Origin: Rebecca billardiae RCC1528
Lineage: Eukaryota > Haptophyta
Direction: 5' to 3'
Length of the DNA stretch: 64,000 bases
Assembly: GCA_965240325.2 (NCBI GenBank)
Contig: OZ251225.1
Span: 930,001-994,000 of the forward strand
This document shows positions 63,867 through 64,000 of the stretch, piece by piece (the first letter of the stretch is position 1; each line of letters starts with the position of its first letter). Made by a program: the position numbers and the translations under genes. The notes under the pieces are model-generated. The model saw only the letters and a program-made list of their open reading frames with translations, did no database searches and was not told where the DNA came from.

Positions 63867-64000
63867 CACTCATCCTCATCCAGGCGCCCACGCGGGCGCA
63901 CGGGGGCGACAGCCGCGGCTGCCGCTTGCCGGAGCTGCTCGCCGCTAGGTCGGCGGGCGGCGACATCGACTACGACCTCACCCTCATCCAAGTGCTCCGG

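Larger units (their letters stand above)
61887..64000. other. Repeat-rich right end without a resolved gene
   Basis: No intact gene is identified. Long minus-strand frames (e.g. 61903-62637) have low-complexity, Arg/Ala-rich translations and no domain. Structural items are the 51-bp inverted repeats at 61904-61954/63816-63866 and the hairpin at 63467-63541. The last 100 bp encode on the plus strand DIDYDLTLIQVLR, coding-like, perhaps the start of something beyond the window. Confidence 0.4.

Noticed and set aside
1-64000. tRNA, rRNA or CRISPR
   Set aside because: No T-arm GGTTCRA box with paired stems, no rRNA-like block and no regularly spaced repeat array was found on visual reading; weak tRNA genes could be missed without a dedicated scan.

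Overview
The window is nuclear DNA of a flagellated alga with a secondary red-type plastid, most likely a haptophyte. Coding DNA is very GC-rich and third-position GC-biased. Genes are split by short GC-rich spliceosomal introns, and AT microsatellites lie only between genes. There are cilium-related and EMAP-like genes, and two adjacent genes start with a signal peptide followed by a FAP/FVP-type plastid-entry motif. The species is not identified; another secondary-plastid lineage is possible. All gene models come from reading ORFs, splice phases and remembered family motifs; no database search was run.

Layout: a four-finger C2H2 regulator (1.0-3.7 kb); a 3 kb gene-poor stretch holding one arm of an 84-bp dispersed repeat; a membrane hybrid histidine kinase (6.7-9.8 kb); SRP68 (11.4-14.2 kb) head-to-head with a kinesin-14 (14.4-18.2 kb); a CFAP298-like protein with a ZNHIT3-like tail (18.8-19.6 kb); a decayed stretch with coding remnants (19.6-23.5 kb); a SEC14/CRAL-TRIO protein; a K+-dependent Na+/Ca2+ exchanger; a beta-propeller/sulfotransferase fusion head-to-head with the nuclease CDIN1; a WS/DGAT-type acyltransferase; a second secreted propeller protein; an EMAP-like (EML) gene; a poorly resolved gene at 41-42 kb; a TIR-bounded element (42.35-42.98 kb); a GT14-like/VHL-beta fusion head-to-head with an SCI1-like basic protein; a membrane-anchored methyltransferase; an SGNH-like secreted protein head-to-head with glutaminyl-tRNA synthetase; a thylakoid-lumen FKBP head-to-head with a small plastid zinc protein; a V-ATPase S1-like protein; a BET bromodomain gene with seven exons; and a repeat-rich right end.

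Themes: (1) six divergent gene pairs share 68-484 bp intergenic regions. (2) The 19 introns I can place all start GTG, and 15 start GTGCG. (3) At least four secretory-pathway genes look like surface or extracellular glycan enzymes (propeller-sulfotransferase, free propeller, GT14-VHL, SGNH-like). (4) A non-LTR retroelement has left three 3'-end fragments of different length, each ending in a TA tract.

No tRNA, rRNA, CRISPR array or organellar segment was seen. The most unusual items are the domain fusions and the retroelement tails.
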